DNA of 64,000 bases. Origin: Actinomycetes bacterium (lineage in GTDB: Bacteria; Actinomycetota; Acidimicrobiia; Acidimicrobiales; RAAP-2). The position numbers and the translations under genes are program-made. Shown here piece by piece: positions 8,762 to 17,789 of this stretch (the first letter of the stretch is position 1; the number at the start of each line of letters is the position of its first letter). The notes under the pieces were generated by a model. It was not told the DNA's origin, searched no databases, and saw only the letters and a list, made by a program, of their open reading frames with translations. The stretch spans positions 1 to 64,000 of the forward strand of contig JAJYSP010000014.1 in the NCBI GenBank assembly GCA_021793515.1, given 5' to 3'.

Positions 8762-9984
8762 CGCGTTGGCGTTTCGCGGCCGCGACGGATACCGGCCTCG
8801 TGCGCGACACGAACGAGGACGCACTGTCCGTGGACGAGACCCTGGCTATCGTCGCCGATGGCATGGGCGGCCACGCCGCCGGGGAGGTCGCCTCGGCGCT
8901 CGCGGTCGAGGTGATCACCCGCGAGTTTCACCAGAATGAGACTGTCGAGGGCCTCTACGCCGCGGTCGAGACGGCGAACCAGGCAGTGCTCGCCGACGCC
9001 GTTGCCCACCCGGAACGGTTCGGGATGGGCACGACGATCATCGCCATCGCGCTAACCGAGGATGTGGCGGGCATCATCTCGCCCACCCTCGTCAACGTGG
9101 GGGACTCGCGGGTCTACCAACTCCGTGACGGCGCGCTGCGCCAACTCAGCGACGACCACAGCGTGGCCGAGGAGTGGGTCCGCATGGGCCGGCTCACGCC
9201 CGAGGAGGCCGCCGTCCACCCCCGGCGCCACCAGTTGACCAGGGTGCTCGGGATGGACGAGACCGTCGAGATCGACGTGGTCTCGGTGGTCGCCGAACCG
9301 GGTGATCGGCTCCTGCTGTGCAGCGACGGTCTCTCGAACGAACTCACGCCTGATCAACTCGTGCAGTTGGCGAGTCCGCCGATGCCCCTCGAGGATGCGG
9401 TGGACAAGCTCGTCGCCGCCGCGAGGGAGGCGGGTGGACGAGACAACATCACGGTCATCCTCGTCGAGTTCGACGACGTAGTCGCGACGATGACCCCCGT
9501 GAAGAAGACGATCTCAACTGCGCCGCCGGCGATCGCACCGCCTCGGACATCGCGCCGCCGTACGTCGCGTTTCACTTGGCGTGTCGCCATCGCGATCCTG
9601 GTGCTCTTGGGTGTGGCCACCGGCTTCGTCGGCATCATGCACTGGTACGCGTACTCGACCTATTACCTGGCTGACGACTCCGGTGTCATCGCCGTCTACC
9701 AGGGTCAGCCCAACGGAGTCCTCTGGTACTCGCCGCGCAAGGTCCTTGACACAACGTACCCGTCGGCTCACCTGCTTCCGGCGGACCAACGCCTCCTCGC
9801 CGCGACCATCAGTGAGCCATCGCTGGCGTCGGCACTGACCTACGCGAAGTACCTCAATCGGTCATGGCACCTCTCGAAGAGCATCGCGACTACTACCACT
9901 ACGACCACCACTACGACGACGACGTCAAAGACCACGACGACCTCGACCACGCCGGTTACCACTACGACCAAGGCGAAGGGGTAA
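8758..9984 (+). CDS. pstP: PP2C-family Ser/Thr phosphatase PstP
   Basis: PstP reverses phosphorylation by PknB-type kinases. The cytoplasmic PP2C domain (about residues 1-240) shows the metal-binding and catalytic motifs DTNEDA, VADGMGGHAAGE, MGTT, NVGDSRVY, CSDGL and GRDNITVILVEF. One membrane span follows (about 272-292), then an extracellular part of roughly 115 residues. This ends in an almost pure threonine tract with a few Ser, Lys and Pro, a likely wall-spanning or glycosylated tail. The start is TTG at 8758. The next gene begins 3 bases after the stop. Confidence 0.93.
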   Translation: MTRWRFAAATDTGLVRDTNEDALSVDETLAIVADGMGGHAAGEVASALAVEVITREFHQNETVEGLYAAVETANQAVLADAVAHPERFGMGTTIIAIALTEDVAGIISPTLVNVGDSRVYQLRDGALRQLSDDHSVAEEWVRMGRLTPEEAAVHPRRHQLTRVLGMDETVEIDVVSVVAEPGDRLLLCSDGLSNELTPDQLVQLASPPMPLEDAVDKLVAAAREAGGRDNITVILVEFDDVVATMTPVKKTISTAPPAIAPPRTSRRRTSRFTWRVAIAILVLLGVATGFVGIMHWYAYSTYYLADDSGVIAVYQGQPNGVLWYSPRKVLDTTYPSAHLLPADQRLLAATISEPSLASALTYAKYLNRSWHLSKSIATTTTTTTTTTTTSKTTTTSTTPVTTTTKAKG

Positions 9985-9987
9985 GTC

Positions 9988-11490
9988 GTGTCGCGTCGGA
10001 TGAGCGTCTTTGCGATTGTCATCGTCTTACTCTTCGCCGCGATCGCGGCCCAGGCGGTCAATATCCAGTTCTTCAGGGCACCAGGGCTCAATGCGTCGAT
10101 TCAGAACCCGAGGAACTCCCAGTCGAACACCCAATACCCCCGTGGTGAAATCATCGCCGCCGACGGGACGGTCCTGGCTAAGTCGGTGCCGGCCGCGAAG
10201 GGGTACTACCCCTTCACACGCGTCTATCCACTTGGTGCGCTGACGTCGGGTCTGGTGGGATTCGCGTCGCCGTTCTACGGGACCTGGGCGCTCGAGGCCC
10301 AATACAACCAGTACCTCATTGCCCACGCCCAGCCGCCCCAGAGCCTGGCCCAAGTCCTCGCGCCGACCTCGGCGGCGGACTCGATCTCGATCACACTCCA
10401 ACCTTCGTTGCAGCGCGTTGCCGCCAAGGCGCTGGCCGGGCGCAATGGGGCGGCCGTCGTGCTCGACCCGCGTACCGGCGCGGTGCTCGCAATGTACGCG
10501 AACCCGACGTATAACCCGGCCCCCTTCGAGTCGTCGAGCTACACCGTGGCGGCCAAAGCGTGGAAACTCGACACCACGAACAACGCCTACGGATTCCCTC
10601 CGCTCGGCGACCTGGCGATCCAACAGACCTTCCCGCCCGGCTCCACCTTCAAGATCGTGACCACGAGTGCCGTCGTGGCGAAGAAGCCGAGTCTCTTCAC
10701 GAAGTACTATCCCGTTGCCGCGACGATCCATCTGCCCGACTCGAACAAGACACTGTCCAACTACGCGTTCGTGCCCTGCGGCGGTGACATCGCTGAGATG
10801 CTGCCGCCGTCCTGTGACCAGGGGTACGCGCTCATCGGGTTAGACCTCGGTGGGAACATCCTCGCCGAGACGGCGGACTCCTACGGGTTCAACTCGATCC
10901 CTCCGATCGATCTGCCGGGCGCTCAGCCGAGTTACTTCCCCTCGGCAGCCTCGTTCGTCTATAACAAGCCGGGTCTCGCCTATTCGGCGATCGGCCAGCA
11001 GAACGTGCGTGCGACAGCGCTTCAGATGGCCCTCGTCGCCGCTGCCATCGCGAACGGAGGCACGATTATGACGCCGCACCTGCTTAATTACGTGGTAGGT
11101 CCCGACGGGTCGATCGTGAAACGCTACCAGGACACTCCCTGGAAGTCGCCGCTTACGAAGGCGCAGGCCGACCAGATTGTGCCGCTGATGCAAGCGGTTG
11201 CCCACGCCGCGAACGGCACCGCAACTGGCGTGTTCCCCGCCTGGGCGGACGCAGGGGCCAAGACGGGGACCGCGCAGGTCGGTAACGCGGCGCAGAACGT
11301 CGACGACTGGATGATCGCCTTCGCGCCGGCTACCAACCCGACGGTGGCCGTCGCGGTAGTCGTGCCGTACCAGATAACGTCGACGACTGGTAATTCGGTC
11401 GCGGGACCGATCATGCGTTGTATGGTCGAGGGTGCGCTCTCGCTCCAGGCCGGTCGACCGGTATCGGGAACGGCGACGACGTGTCCGTGA
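9988..11490 (+). CDS. pbpA: Penicillin-binding protein (PbpA-type transpeptidase)
   Basis: This is a 500-residue class B penicillin-binding protein that cross-links peptidoglycan outside the membrane. It has an N-terminal signal anchor (residues about 5-24), a PbpA-like dimerisation region (YPRGEIIAADGTVLA) and a transpeptidase domain. The catalytic SxxK is STFK with Ser at about 219, and the KTG box is AKTGTAQ near 425. The second motif reads Ser-Cys-Asp at 275-277 where the family has Ser-x-Asn. In most actinobacteria rodA/ftsW sits between pstP and pbpA; here the two genes are separated by 3 bases. The GTG start is fixed by that junction. Confidence 0.92.
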   Translation: MSRRMSVFAIVIVLLFAAIAAQAVNIQFFRAPGLNASIQNPRNSQSNTQYPRGEIIAADGTVLAKSVPAAKGYYPFTRVYPLGALTSGLVGFASPFYGTWALEAQYNQYLIAHAQPPQSLAQVLAPTSAADSISITLQPSLQRVAAKALAGRNGAAVVLDPRTGAVLAMYANPTYNPAPFESSSYTVAAKAWKLDTTNNAYGFPPLGDLAIQQTFPPGSTFKIVTTSAVVAKKPSLFTKYYPVAATIHLPDSNKTLSNYAFVPCGGDIAEMLPPSCDQGYALIGLDLGGNILAETADSYGFNSIPPIDLPGAQPSYFPSAASFVYNKPGLAYSAIGQQNVRATALQMALVAAAIANGGTIMTPHLLNYVVGPDGSIVKRYQDTPWKSPLTKAQADQIVPLMQAVAHAANGTATGVFPAWADAGAKTGTAQVGNAAQNVDDWMIAFAPATNPTVAVAVVVPYQITSTTGNSVAGPIMRCMVEGALSLQAGRPVSGTATTCP

Positions 11491-11535
11491 CAACGCAGGT
11501 ACCAGGGGTGGGCCAGGACGTAGGCTGGGGCGGGT

Positions 11536-13428
11536 ATGGAGCCCGTTAGCGATCCGCGTATCTACTCGAACCGCTATCAGGTCACGCACCTGATTGCCCG
11601 CGGTGGCATGGCCATGGTCTATCGTGCCCAGGACCTCCTGCTGAATCGCGCGGTGGCGCTCAAAATCCTTTACCCCGAGCTCTCGGATGACCCTAACTTC
11701 GTCGAACGGTTTCGACGAGAGGCCCAGGCCGCGGCCAACCTCTCACACCCCAATATCGTGCCGGTCTTCGACTGGGGCCAAGACGGCGGAACCTATTTCA
11801 TCGTTATGGAGTTGGTGGACGGCACGTCACTGGCCGAGATTGTCCGAGGCTCTCGCACGCTGACACCGTCACGAGCTGCTCAGATCACCGCCCAGGTGGC
11901 CGCAGCGCTCGGCTACGCGCACCGCACTGGTGTCGTGCACCGCGACGTGAAGCCTGGCAACATTCTCATCACCACCGACGGACAGGTGAAGGTGACCGAC
12001 TTCGGCATCGCCCAAGCCGTCGCGAGCGAGGACCACCTCGCCGAGGCGGGATCGGTCATGGGCACGGCGACCTACTTCTCGCCGGAGCAGGCCGAGGGCG
12101 CCGCCGTCGACGGTCGCAGCGACGTCTACTCGTTGGGCGTGGTGCTCTACGAACTCCTGGTTGGTCGCCCGCCTTTTATCGGTGACTCACCCGTCGCCGT
12201 GTCGAGTCAGCACGTGCACGGAACGGTGCCCTCGCCGTCGGACTTCTCGGACTCGATTCCCGCGGATCTCGAGGCGATCGTCATGCTCGCACTCGCCAAG
12301 TCCCCGGAGCAGCGTTACCAGACGGCCGACGAGCTGCGGGCCGACCTCGTGCGCTTCACCGACGGCCAACCGGTGCACGCGGCGACCCGCGACGGTGCCT
12401 ACTACGGCGCCGACGTGACCCGCGCCGTGGCGACGGTTACGCCGGGCGAACGGACTCAGGCTGTGCCGATCATGTCCGGCCCGCGCACCGACGTACGGCG
12501 TCGGCGTCGAGGGTGGAAGGGCGCCGTCATCACGATCGTGATCATCCTGTTGCTCGCCGCCGGTGGCTACGCCTACGCCAAGATCGCGAAGTCGAACTCG
12601 ACGGTCACCATGCCCGACGTCGTCGGCCAGACCGTCTCGGCGGCGTCATCGACGCTGCTGTCGGACAATCTCGTGATCGGGACCACCACCCTCGTCTACT
12701 CCTCCAAGGCGTCGGGCACCGTCGTCAAGACCGACCCCGCGTCGGGTAAGAAGGTGAACAAGGGCGACTCGGTCTCGTTGCAGGTGAGTCAGGGCCCGGC
12801 ACCCGCGAAGGTGACCGTTCCCAACGAGGTTGGCAAACCGCTCTCGACCGCGTTGAGCGCCTTGCAGCAGCTCGGCTTGATCGTCACCGTCAATCAGACG
12901 TCCGTCGCCCCGGTTGGGGGCGCCCCGAACACGGTCCTCTCGCAGACGCCACCCGGTGGCACACAGTCCCACGCGGGCGCGAAGGTCGTGCTGACCGTGC
13001 TCTCCCAGGGTGCGACCTTCCCATTGCCCGACGTCCGTGGCGATTCGTCGCTCCAGGCGGCGGCCACGCTCGGTCAGAACGGGTTGTCGGTGGGTTCGAC
13101 CACGACGGGCTGTTCGAACACCGTGGCCCAGGGCCTCGTCCTGCGCACGATACCGGCCGCCGGTCAGCCGGTTTCGTCGGGAGCGTCCGTGGAGCTGGTC
13201 ACGTCGTCGGGGGTCTGCCAGGTCTACGTGGCCAACGTCATCGGTCAAACGCCCGCTGAGGCGTCGTCGACGCTCTCGGCGCAGGGACTCAACCTCGGTC
13301 AGGTGACCGACGCACTGCCGACTGACTGCTTGACGCCGGGGACCTCGGGTCAGATCATCAGTCAGAACCCCGGACCGGGCATCTCGGTGCCCTACGACTC
13401 GAGCGTCGACGTCACCGTCTGTCCGTAG
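11536..13428 (+). CDS. pknB: PASTA-domain Ser/Thr protein kinase PknB
   Basis: A 630-residue membrane kinase that senses muropeptides or lipid II and controls growth and division. The kinase domain (about residues 14-275) has the glycine loop IARGGMAMVY, catalytic lysine in VALKIL, HRDVKPGN, DFG and the APE-equivalent SPEQ. After a juxtamembrane stretch there is one membrane span (about 330-348), followed by four extracellular PASTA repeats starting near residues 356, 425, 493 and 560. The two outermost repeats contain cysteines that may form disulfides. It follows pbpA by 45 bases. pknA is absent from the cluster. Confidence 0.95.
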   Translation: MEPVSDPRIYSNRYQVTHLIARGGMAMVYRAQDLLLNRAVALKILYPELSDDPNFVERFRREAQAAANLSHPNIVPVFDWGQDGGTYFIVMELVDGTSLAEIVRGSRTLTPSRAAQITAQVAAALGYAHRTGVVHRDVKPGNILITTDGQVKVTDFGIAQAVASEDHLAEAGSVMGTATYFSPEQAEGAAVDGRSDVYSLGVVLYELLVGRPPFIGDSPVAVSSQHVHGTVPSPSDFSDSIPADLEAIVMLALAKSPEQRYQTADELRADLVRFTDGQPVHAATRDGAYYGADVTRAVATVTPGERTQAVPIMSGPRTDVRRRRRGWKGAVITIVIILLLAAGGYAYAKIAKSNSTVTMPDVVGQTVSAASSTLLSDNLVIGTTTLVYSSKASGTVVKTDPASGKKVNKGDSVSLQVSQGPAPAKVTVPNEVGKPLSTALSALQQLGLIVTVNQTSVAPVGGAPNTVLSQTPPGGTQSHAGAKVVLTVLSQGATFPLPDVRGDSSLQAAATLGQNGLSVGSTTTGCSNTVAQGLVLRTIPAAGQPVSSGASVELVTSSGVCQVYVANVIGQTPAEASSTLSAQGLNLGQVTDALPTDCLTPGTSGQIISQNPGPGISVPYDSSVDVTVCP

Positions 13429-13465
13429 TCTTCCGGTACCGGGTGATTGGGTACCATGGACGCCT

Positions 13466-13741
13466 ATGGCATCGAGTGGGCCCAAGCGGCGAACCAGCAA
13501 AGAGATGGGGCGCTACGTCTCCGCTGAGCAGCGCGGCCGCTACACGCCGCCGCGGCCGCCCAATTCGGATCACAGTCCGCACTGGTACGGCTGGATGCTG
13601 CTCGACCTGCTGCTTTTCGGATTGATCGTGATCGTGCTCAACTACCTGCAGGTTCTACCGGGTTCGACCTCGGCGTGGTACCTCGGCATCGGACTCGTGG
13701 CGATGTTCTCGGCCTTCTATATGGCCACCCGCTATCGCTAG
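13466..13741 (+). CDS. crgA: Cell-division protein CrgA
   Basis: A 91-residue protein with a basic N-terminus and two membrane spans (about residues 43-63 and 70-88), ending in a short basic tail (MATRYR). The pair of spans linked by LNYLQVLPGSTSAW is the CrgA pattern; CrgA helps recruit PBPs to the septum and restrains FtsZ-ring assembly in actinobacteria. It lies 37 bases after pknB on the same strand. Its TAG overlaps the stop of the convergent thiolase gene (CTAG, 13738-13741), which leaves no room for a terminator between them. Confidence 0.9.
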   Translation: MASSGPKRRTSKEMGRYVSAEQRGRYTPPRPPNSDHSPHWYGWMLLDLLLFGLIVIVLNYLQVLPGSTSAWYLGIGLVAMFSAFYMATRYR

Positions 13742-14916
13742 CCGAGTCGCTCGATCACCGTCGCGTTGGCCAACCCGCCGCCCTCGCACATCGTCAGGAG
13801 TCCGTAGCGTCCGTTCGTGCGTTCGAGCTCGTTGAGCAGGGTTGCCGCCAACTTGGCGCCCGAGGCGCCGAGCGGGTGACCAAGCGCGATGGCTCCGCCG
13901 TTCACGTTCACCTTGGACAGGTCGGCGTGGTGTTCGCGTTGCCAGGCGAGCACCACCGAGGCGAAGGCCTCGTTGATCTCCACGAGGTCGATGTCCTCGA
14001 GCGTGAGTCCGGCCTTCGCAAGAACTTTGGCCGTGGCGGGGATGGGGCCAGTGAGCATCGTCACGGGGTCTACGCCGGCGAGCGCGAAGGCGTGGAAGCG
14101 CGCGCGAGGCGTGTAGCCGAGGGAACGGGCGCGCTCTTCGGACATGATGAGCACGGCTGAGGCGCCGTCGGTGATCTGTGAGGAGTTGCCCGCGGTGATC
14201 GAACCGCCCTCTTGGAACGCGGGCTTGAGGTTGGCGAGGATCTCGAGTGAGGTGTCGGGACGGATGCCCTCGTCCGTCTTCAGCCATTCCTCGGTGTCGC
14301 GGCCCTCGTCGTCGCGCACGGGGACCGGCACGATCTCGCGCTCGAAGCGACCCTCGGCAGTGGCGCGCGCGGCGCGACGATGGCTCTCGAGGCTGAAGGC
14401 ATCGAGCTCCTCACGACTGATGCCCCACTGGTCGGCGATCATCTGAGCGCCGATCCCCTGGTTGCGCAATCCACCGACGGGCTCATAGCGCTCGGTCACA
14501 CGCGGTCCGAAGGGGAAGCCCGAGTCCTTGCCGATCGATGAGCCCATGGACACGCGCGTCATGACCTCGACGCCCGCGGCCACGACGACGTCGTAGGCGC
14601 CGGCTATCACGCCCTGGGCGGCGAAGTGCATGGCCTGCTGGCTCGAGCCGCACTGGCGGTCGATCGTTGTCGCCGGCACCGACTCGGGCCAACCGGCGGC
14701 GAGCACGGCGTTTCGCCCGACATTGAAGGCTTGCTCACCGGTCTGGGAGACGCAACCCATGATGACGTCGTCAATCAGCGACGGGTCGAGGTCGTTCCGG
14801 CTGGCGATGGCTCGCAGGGCCTCGGACGCGAGGTCCACCGCGTGCCAGTTGCGCAACTTGCCGTTACGACGCCCACCGGGGGTGCGCAGTGCGTCAACAA
14901 TTACCGCTGTCGTCAT
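13738..14916 (-). CDS. Acetyl-CoA acetyltransferase (thiolase)
   Basis: A 392-residue thiolase that makes or cleaves 3-ketoacyl-CoA. The acylated cysteine lies in DRQCGSSQQA (about residue 89), the catalytic histidine in GGAIALGHPLGASGA and the second cysteine in LLTMCEGGG. Full length and no missing residues. The ATG at 14916 is chosen because GAGAGG lies 7 bases upstream; an in-frame start at 14931 has no such site. Whether it works in beta-oxidation or in acetoacetyl-CoA synthesis cannot be told from sequence alone. It is divergent from a hot-dog thioesterase. Confidence 0.93.
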   Translation of the reverse strand: MTTAVIVDALRTPGGRRNGKLRNWHAVDLASEALRAIASRNDLDPSLIDDVIMGCVSQTGEQAFNVGRNAVLAAGWPESVPATTIDRQCGSSQQAMHFAAQGVIAGAYDVVVAAGVEVMTRVSMGSSIGKDSGFPFGPRVTERYEPVGGLRNQGIGAQMIADQWGISREELDAFSLESHRRAARATAEGRFEREIVPVPVRDDEGRDTEEWLKTDEGIRPDTSLEILANLKPAFQEGGSITAGNSSQITDGASAVLIMSEERARSLGYTPRARFHAFALAGVDPVTMLTGPIPATAKVLAKAGLTLEDIDLVEINEAFASVVLAWQREHHADLSKVNVNGGAIALGHPLGASGAKLAATLLNELERTNGRYGLLTMCEGGGLANATVIERLG

Positions 14917-14996
14917 GACCGATCCTCTCATTACCGGGCAGTAACCCGTCGTGCGAATCCTACTGGCGCGCGAATCCGTCCCGGTAGTCTCGGTCC

Positions 14997-15419
14997 GTGA
15001 TCGCGAGCGCGGAGCAGTGGCTGGTCGAGCACACGCCCGCGGTGGTGGCTGCGCTCGGGGGTTCGTTCACGCGCTGTGGCGTCGACGGCGAGGACCTCGG
15101 ATGGGTGGACGGGACCTTCACCCCGGCTGCGCTCGCCGGTGAACCTGACAGAATCGTGCCCGGTGGGGTTCTCGCCGTGGTGCTCGGCGCCGCGATGACC
15201 GTGGCGGTCGACGTGGTGGCGATGGCCGATGGGTCATCGGCCACGGTCACCGCGATGACCGTGGCGGTTACACGAAGTCCACGGTGCGCCGAAGCGCTCA
15301 CGCTGCGCGGAGAAGTCGCGGCGCTACATCGAACCGGTGGTTCGGCCGAGGCGACGCTCGTCGACGCCGACGGCGCACTCGTCGCTCGCGCGACGGCCAC
15401 GCTGTCGCGTCGTCGGTGA
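14997..15419 (+). CDS. PaaI-like hot-dog thioesterase
   Basis: A 140-residue single hot-dog-fold protein. The family pattern is seen as GWVDGTFTPAAL, a central Gly-Gly helix start in IVPGGVLAVVLGAAMTVAVD and the strands VTRSPRCAEALTLRGEV and EATLVDADGALVARATATL. Such enzymes hydrolyse acyl-CoA or aryl-CoA esters; the substrate is unknown. The catalytic Asp/Glu usually found in the central helix is not obvious, so activity is uncertain. It starts with GTG and its TGA abuts the stop of the convergent pirin gene (TGATCA). Confidence 0.7.
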   Translation: MIASAEQWLVEHTPAVVAALGGSFTRCGVDGEDLGWVDGTFTPAALAGEPDRIVPGGVLAVVLGAAMTVAVDVVAMADGSSATVTAMTVAVTRSPRCAEALTLRGEVAALHRTGGSAEATLVDADGALVARATATLSRRR

Positions 15420-16376
15420 TCAGATGTGCTCGGCGGGCACCTGACCGAGACGACCCGCGTGGTAGTCGTCGAAGGCCTGCTGTAGTTCGTCTCGCGTATT
15501 CATCACAAAGGGGCCGTAGGCCGCGACCGGTTCGCGGATGGGCTGGCCCCCGAGCACGAGCACCTCGAGCGCGCTCGTGCGCGAGTCCTGGTGTTCGTCG
15601 GCGTCGAGCAGCACGAAGTCACCGTCGCGGTGCACCGCCAGCTGCCCGTCGTGGATGGGACGTCGGTCGAGGCCGACCGTGCCCGTTCCGGCAAGGACGT
15701 AGGTGAGCGCGTTGTAGGCGCGGTTCCAGGGCAACGCGAGGCGAGCGCCGGGCAGCAGTGTCACGTGCACCAACGTGATGGGCGTGTGGGTGTCGCCGGG
15801 GCCCGCGTAGTCACCGAGTTGGCCCGCGATCACGCGGATGATCGCGTCGCCGGTCTCGTTGGTGAGCAGTGACACGGCCAGCGCCTCGATGTCTTGGTAG
15901 CGCGGCGTGACCATCTTGAGTGCCGCGGGCAAGTTGACCCACAACTGAATCCCGTGGAAGAGCCCACCCGTGTCGATCAGCTCGTCCGGGGGGCGCTCGA
16001 TGTGCAAGATGCCGCCACCGGCGGTCATCCACTGGGTCGCGCCGTTCTGGATCACGCCGCCGCCACCGATGGAGTCCTGGTGGACGAAGGTGCCTTCGAT
16101 CATGTACGTGACGGTTTCGAAGCCCCGGTGGGGGTGCCACGGCGTGCCCTTGGGCTCACCGGGTCCGTAGTCGACCTCGCCCATTTGGTCCATGTGGACG
16201 AATGGGTCAAGGTCAGCGAGGTCGACACCGGCGAAGGCCCGGTGGACGGGGAATCCCTCACCTTCGAGACCGCGCGGGGCGGTGGTGATCGAGGTCACTC
16301 GTCGCGGACGGTCGCTCACCAGTGGCGCGACGAGACCCGGGAGTTCCAAGGGGTTTTTGACGGTAATGGCGGGCAT
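15420..16376 (-). CDS. Pirin-family bicupin protein
   Basis: A 318-residue protein with the two cupin domains of the pirin family. The N-terminal metal site is visible in GTPWHPHRGFETVTYMIEG (two His and the later Glu), with FVHQDSIGGGGVIQNGATQWMTAGGGILH carrying the remaining ligands. The C-terminal cupin holds WNRAYNALTYVLAGTG. Some bacterial pirins have quercetinase activity and others bind regulatory or metabolic partners; nothing here discriminates. Start is ATG at 16376. Confidence 0.88.
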   Translation of the reverse strand: MPAITVKNPLELPGLVAPLVSDRPRRVTSITTAPRGLEGEGFPVHRAFAGVDLADLDPFVHMDQMGEVDYGPGEPKGTPWHPHRGFETVTYMIEGTFVHQDSIGGGGVIQNGATQWMTAGGGILHIERPPDELIDTGGLFHGIQLWVNLPAALKMVTPRYQDIEALAVSLLTNETGDAIIRVIAGQLGDYAGPGDTHTPITLVHVTLLPGARLALPWNRAYNALTYVLAGTGTVGLDRRPIHDGQLAVHRDGDFVLLDADEHQDSRTSALEVLVLGGQPIREPVAAYGPFVMNTRDELQQAFDDYHAGRLGQVPAEHI

Positions 16377-16385
16377 GGCCGGATT

Positions 16386-17147
16386 CTATGGGTGCGACTG
16401 GACACGTTGCGCGTGGGCGGCGCCGGCGACGCCGAGCGCGATCAGCCCGGTCAGCACGAGGGCGAGCGTCCCTGGTCCGGCGTTGAGGCCACCGCGGGCG
16501 TGACTCACGCCGACCCAGTCGGCGAACGAGGCACCGAGGGGACGTGTGAGCACGTAGGCCGTCCAGAACGAGGCGACGGGGTGACGCCGCGCGAGGCCGA
16601 AGTAGAGCCCCGGGGCGATGAACAATACGAGGAACAACACCGCCGAATCCCGGTAGCCGAGTCCGACGACGTAGGCGGCGTAGTCGCCGGCCGCCGTGCC
16701 GAGCGCGAAGGTGGTGGTGATCGCCGCCCAGTAGAAGAGTTCACGTCGAGTCGTGTCGATGGTGTGGATGGAGAGGGTCCCTTCGATCCGGTACCAGAGA
16801 CTGAAGACGGCCGCGAGGGTCAGCGCGAAGGTGACCGTGGAGACGAGGTAGGGCACGCCGAGGGCGACGTGGACCACGTCGGCGCACATCGTGCCAAAGA
16901 CACTCACCATCACCACGGCGCTCCAGTAGGTCGCGACGAGGTAGCGCGGGCTGCGCAACTGCAGCCACAGTACCCCGGCGAAGACGGCGGCACCGGCCAG
17001 CACCGCGAGCTCGGGGTTGAAGCGGTGGACGAGGAAGTCCGACGTCGACTCGCCCATCGCCGTCGTCAGGAGCTTCACGTACCAGAACCGGAGGTCGACC
17101 TCGGGCACCTTGACGGCGCGGAAGTGTCGGTGAAGTCGCAGGCGCAC
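16386..17147 (-). CDS. COG4705-type membrane protein
   Basis: A 253-residue protein with about seven membrane spans. It begins with the family hallmark VKLLTTAMGESTSDFLVH, and a second related element, TTTFALGTAAGDYAAY, occurs near residue 150, which suggests an internal duplication. COG4705 proteins are conserved in bacteria with no firm biochemical function. The GTG start follows the upstream stop without a gap (TGAGTG), so it is co-transcribed with the thioesterase and aminotransferase. A link to amine or acyl metabolism is only an inference from this context. Confidence 0.78.
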   Translation of the reverse strand: MRLRLHRHFRAVKVPEVDLRFWYVKLLTTAMGESTSDFLVHRFNPELAVLAGAAVFAGVLWLQLRSPRYLVATYWSAVVMVSVFGTMCADVVHVALGVPYLVSTVTFALTLAAVFSLWYRIEGTLSIHTIDTTRRELFYWAAITTTFALGTAAGDYAAYVVGLGYRDSAVLFLVLFIAPGLYFGLARRHPVASFWTAYVLTRPLGASFADWVGVSHARGGLNAGPGTLALVLTGLIALGVAGAAHAQRVQSHP

Positions 17148-17789
17148 TCAGTGCGACTCGGGTTGATCGAGGAAGATCGTCGCGTCCACCGTAATGAAGA
17201 GCGCCTCGGCGTCAGCGACGCGGACGTCGCCCGCGGAGACCGTGGCGCCGATGGTGAGTTTTCGACCGTCACGGCGCTCGAGCCACGCGCGCGCTTCGAC
17301 GGTCTCGCCGATGGGCGCGGCCGCGCGGTAGGTGACGACGAGTCGGGCCGTCAACGCGAACAGGCCATGCAAGCCGAGCACGAAGCCCATCGTCTCGTCG
17401 ATCAGGGTGGCGATGATGCCGCCGTGACTCCGCCCCGGGGCGCCCTCGAAGGCCTTGCCGATGACGGCCTCCATCACGGCGACGTCACCATCACGCCAGT
17501 GTCGTGCGCCCAGGCCCATCGGGTTCGCACCACCGGCGACGACCGAGTCGCTCACGAGGTATTCGTGCAGGTAGCTCACGGTGTCGAGGCGCTGGGCCGT
17601 GAAGGCCTCGACGAGGTCGGGGTCGATCGAGACGGTGCGCGGTCCGCCCGACTCGACCCGGGCGAGTAATGCATCGACGTCAACGACCAGATGGTCCAAC
17701 TCGTCGTCGCTCAATTCACGGTCGACGAAGGTGTGGCCGAGGGCGCGCAATCGCGTCGCGACCGCAATACGGCGCTCGTCGTTGGTCAC
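17148..17789 (-). CDS. Hot-dog thioesterase (PaaI/THEM4-like)
   Basis: A 213-residue protein with an N-terminal helical region of about 90 residues and a C-terminal hot-dog domain containing GAPGRSHGGIIATLIDETMGFVL, the usual His-Gly-Gly and Asp-Glu around the active-site helix of acyl-CoA thioesterases. The GTG at 17787-17789 overlaps the aminotransferase stop as GTGA, which fixes the start against a longer in-frame extension. It is the middle gene of a coupled three-gene unit. Confidence 0.8.
   Translation of the reverse strand: MTNDERRIAVATRLRALGHTFVDRELSDDELDHLVVDVDALLARVESGGPRTVSIDPDLVEAFTAQRLDTVSYLHEYLVSDSVVAGGANPMGLGARHWRDGDVAVMEAVIGKAFEGAPGRSHGGIIATLIDETMGFVLGLHGLFALTARLVVTYRAAAPIGETVEARAWLERRDGRKLTIGATVSAGDVRVADAEALFITVDATIFLDQPESH

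Noticed and set aside
12646-13500. Minus-strand 284-codon open frame across pknB
   Set aside because: Antisense shadow of the PASTA repeats; Arg-rich with no domain.
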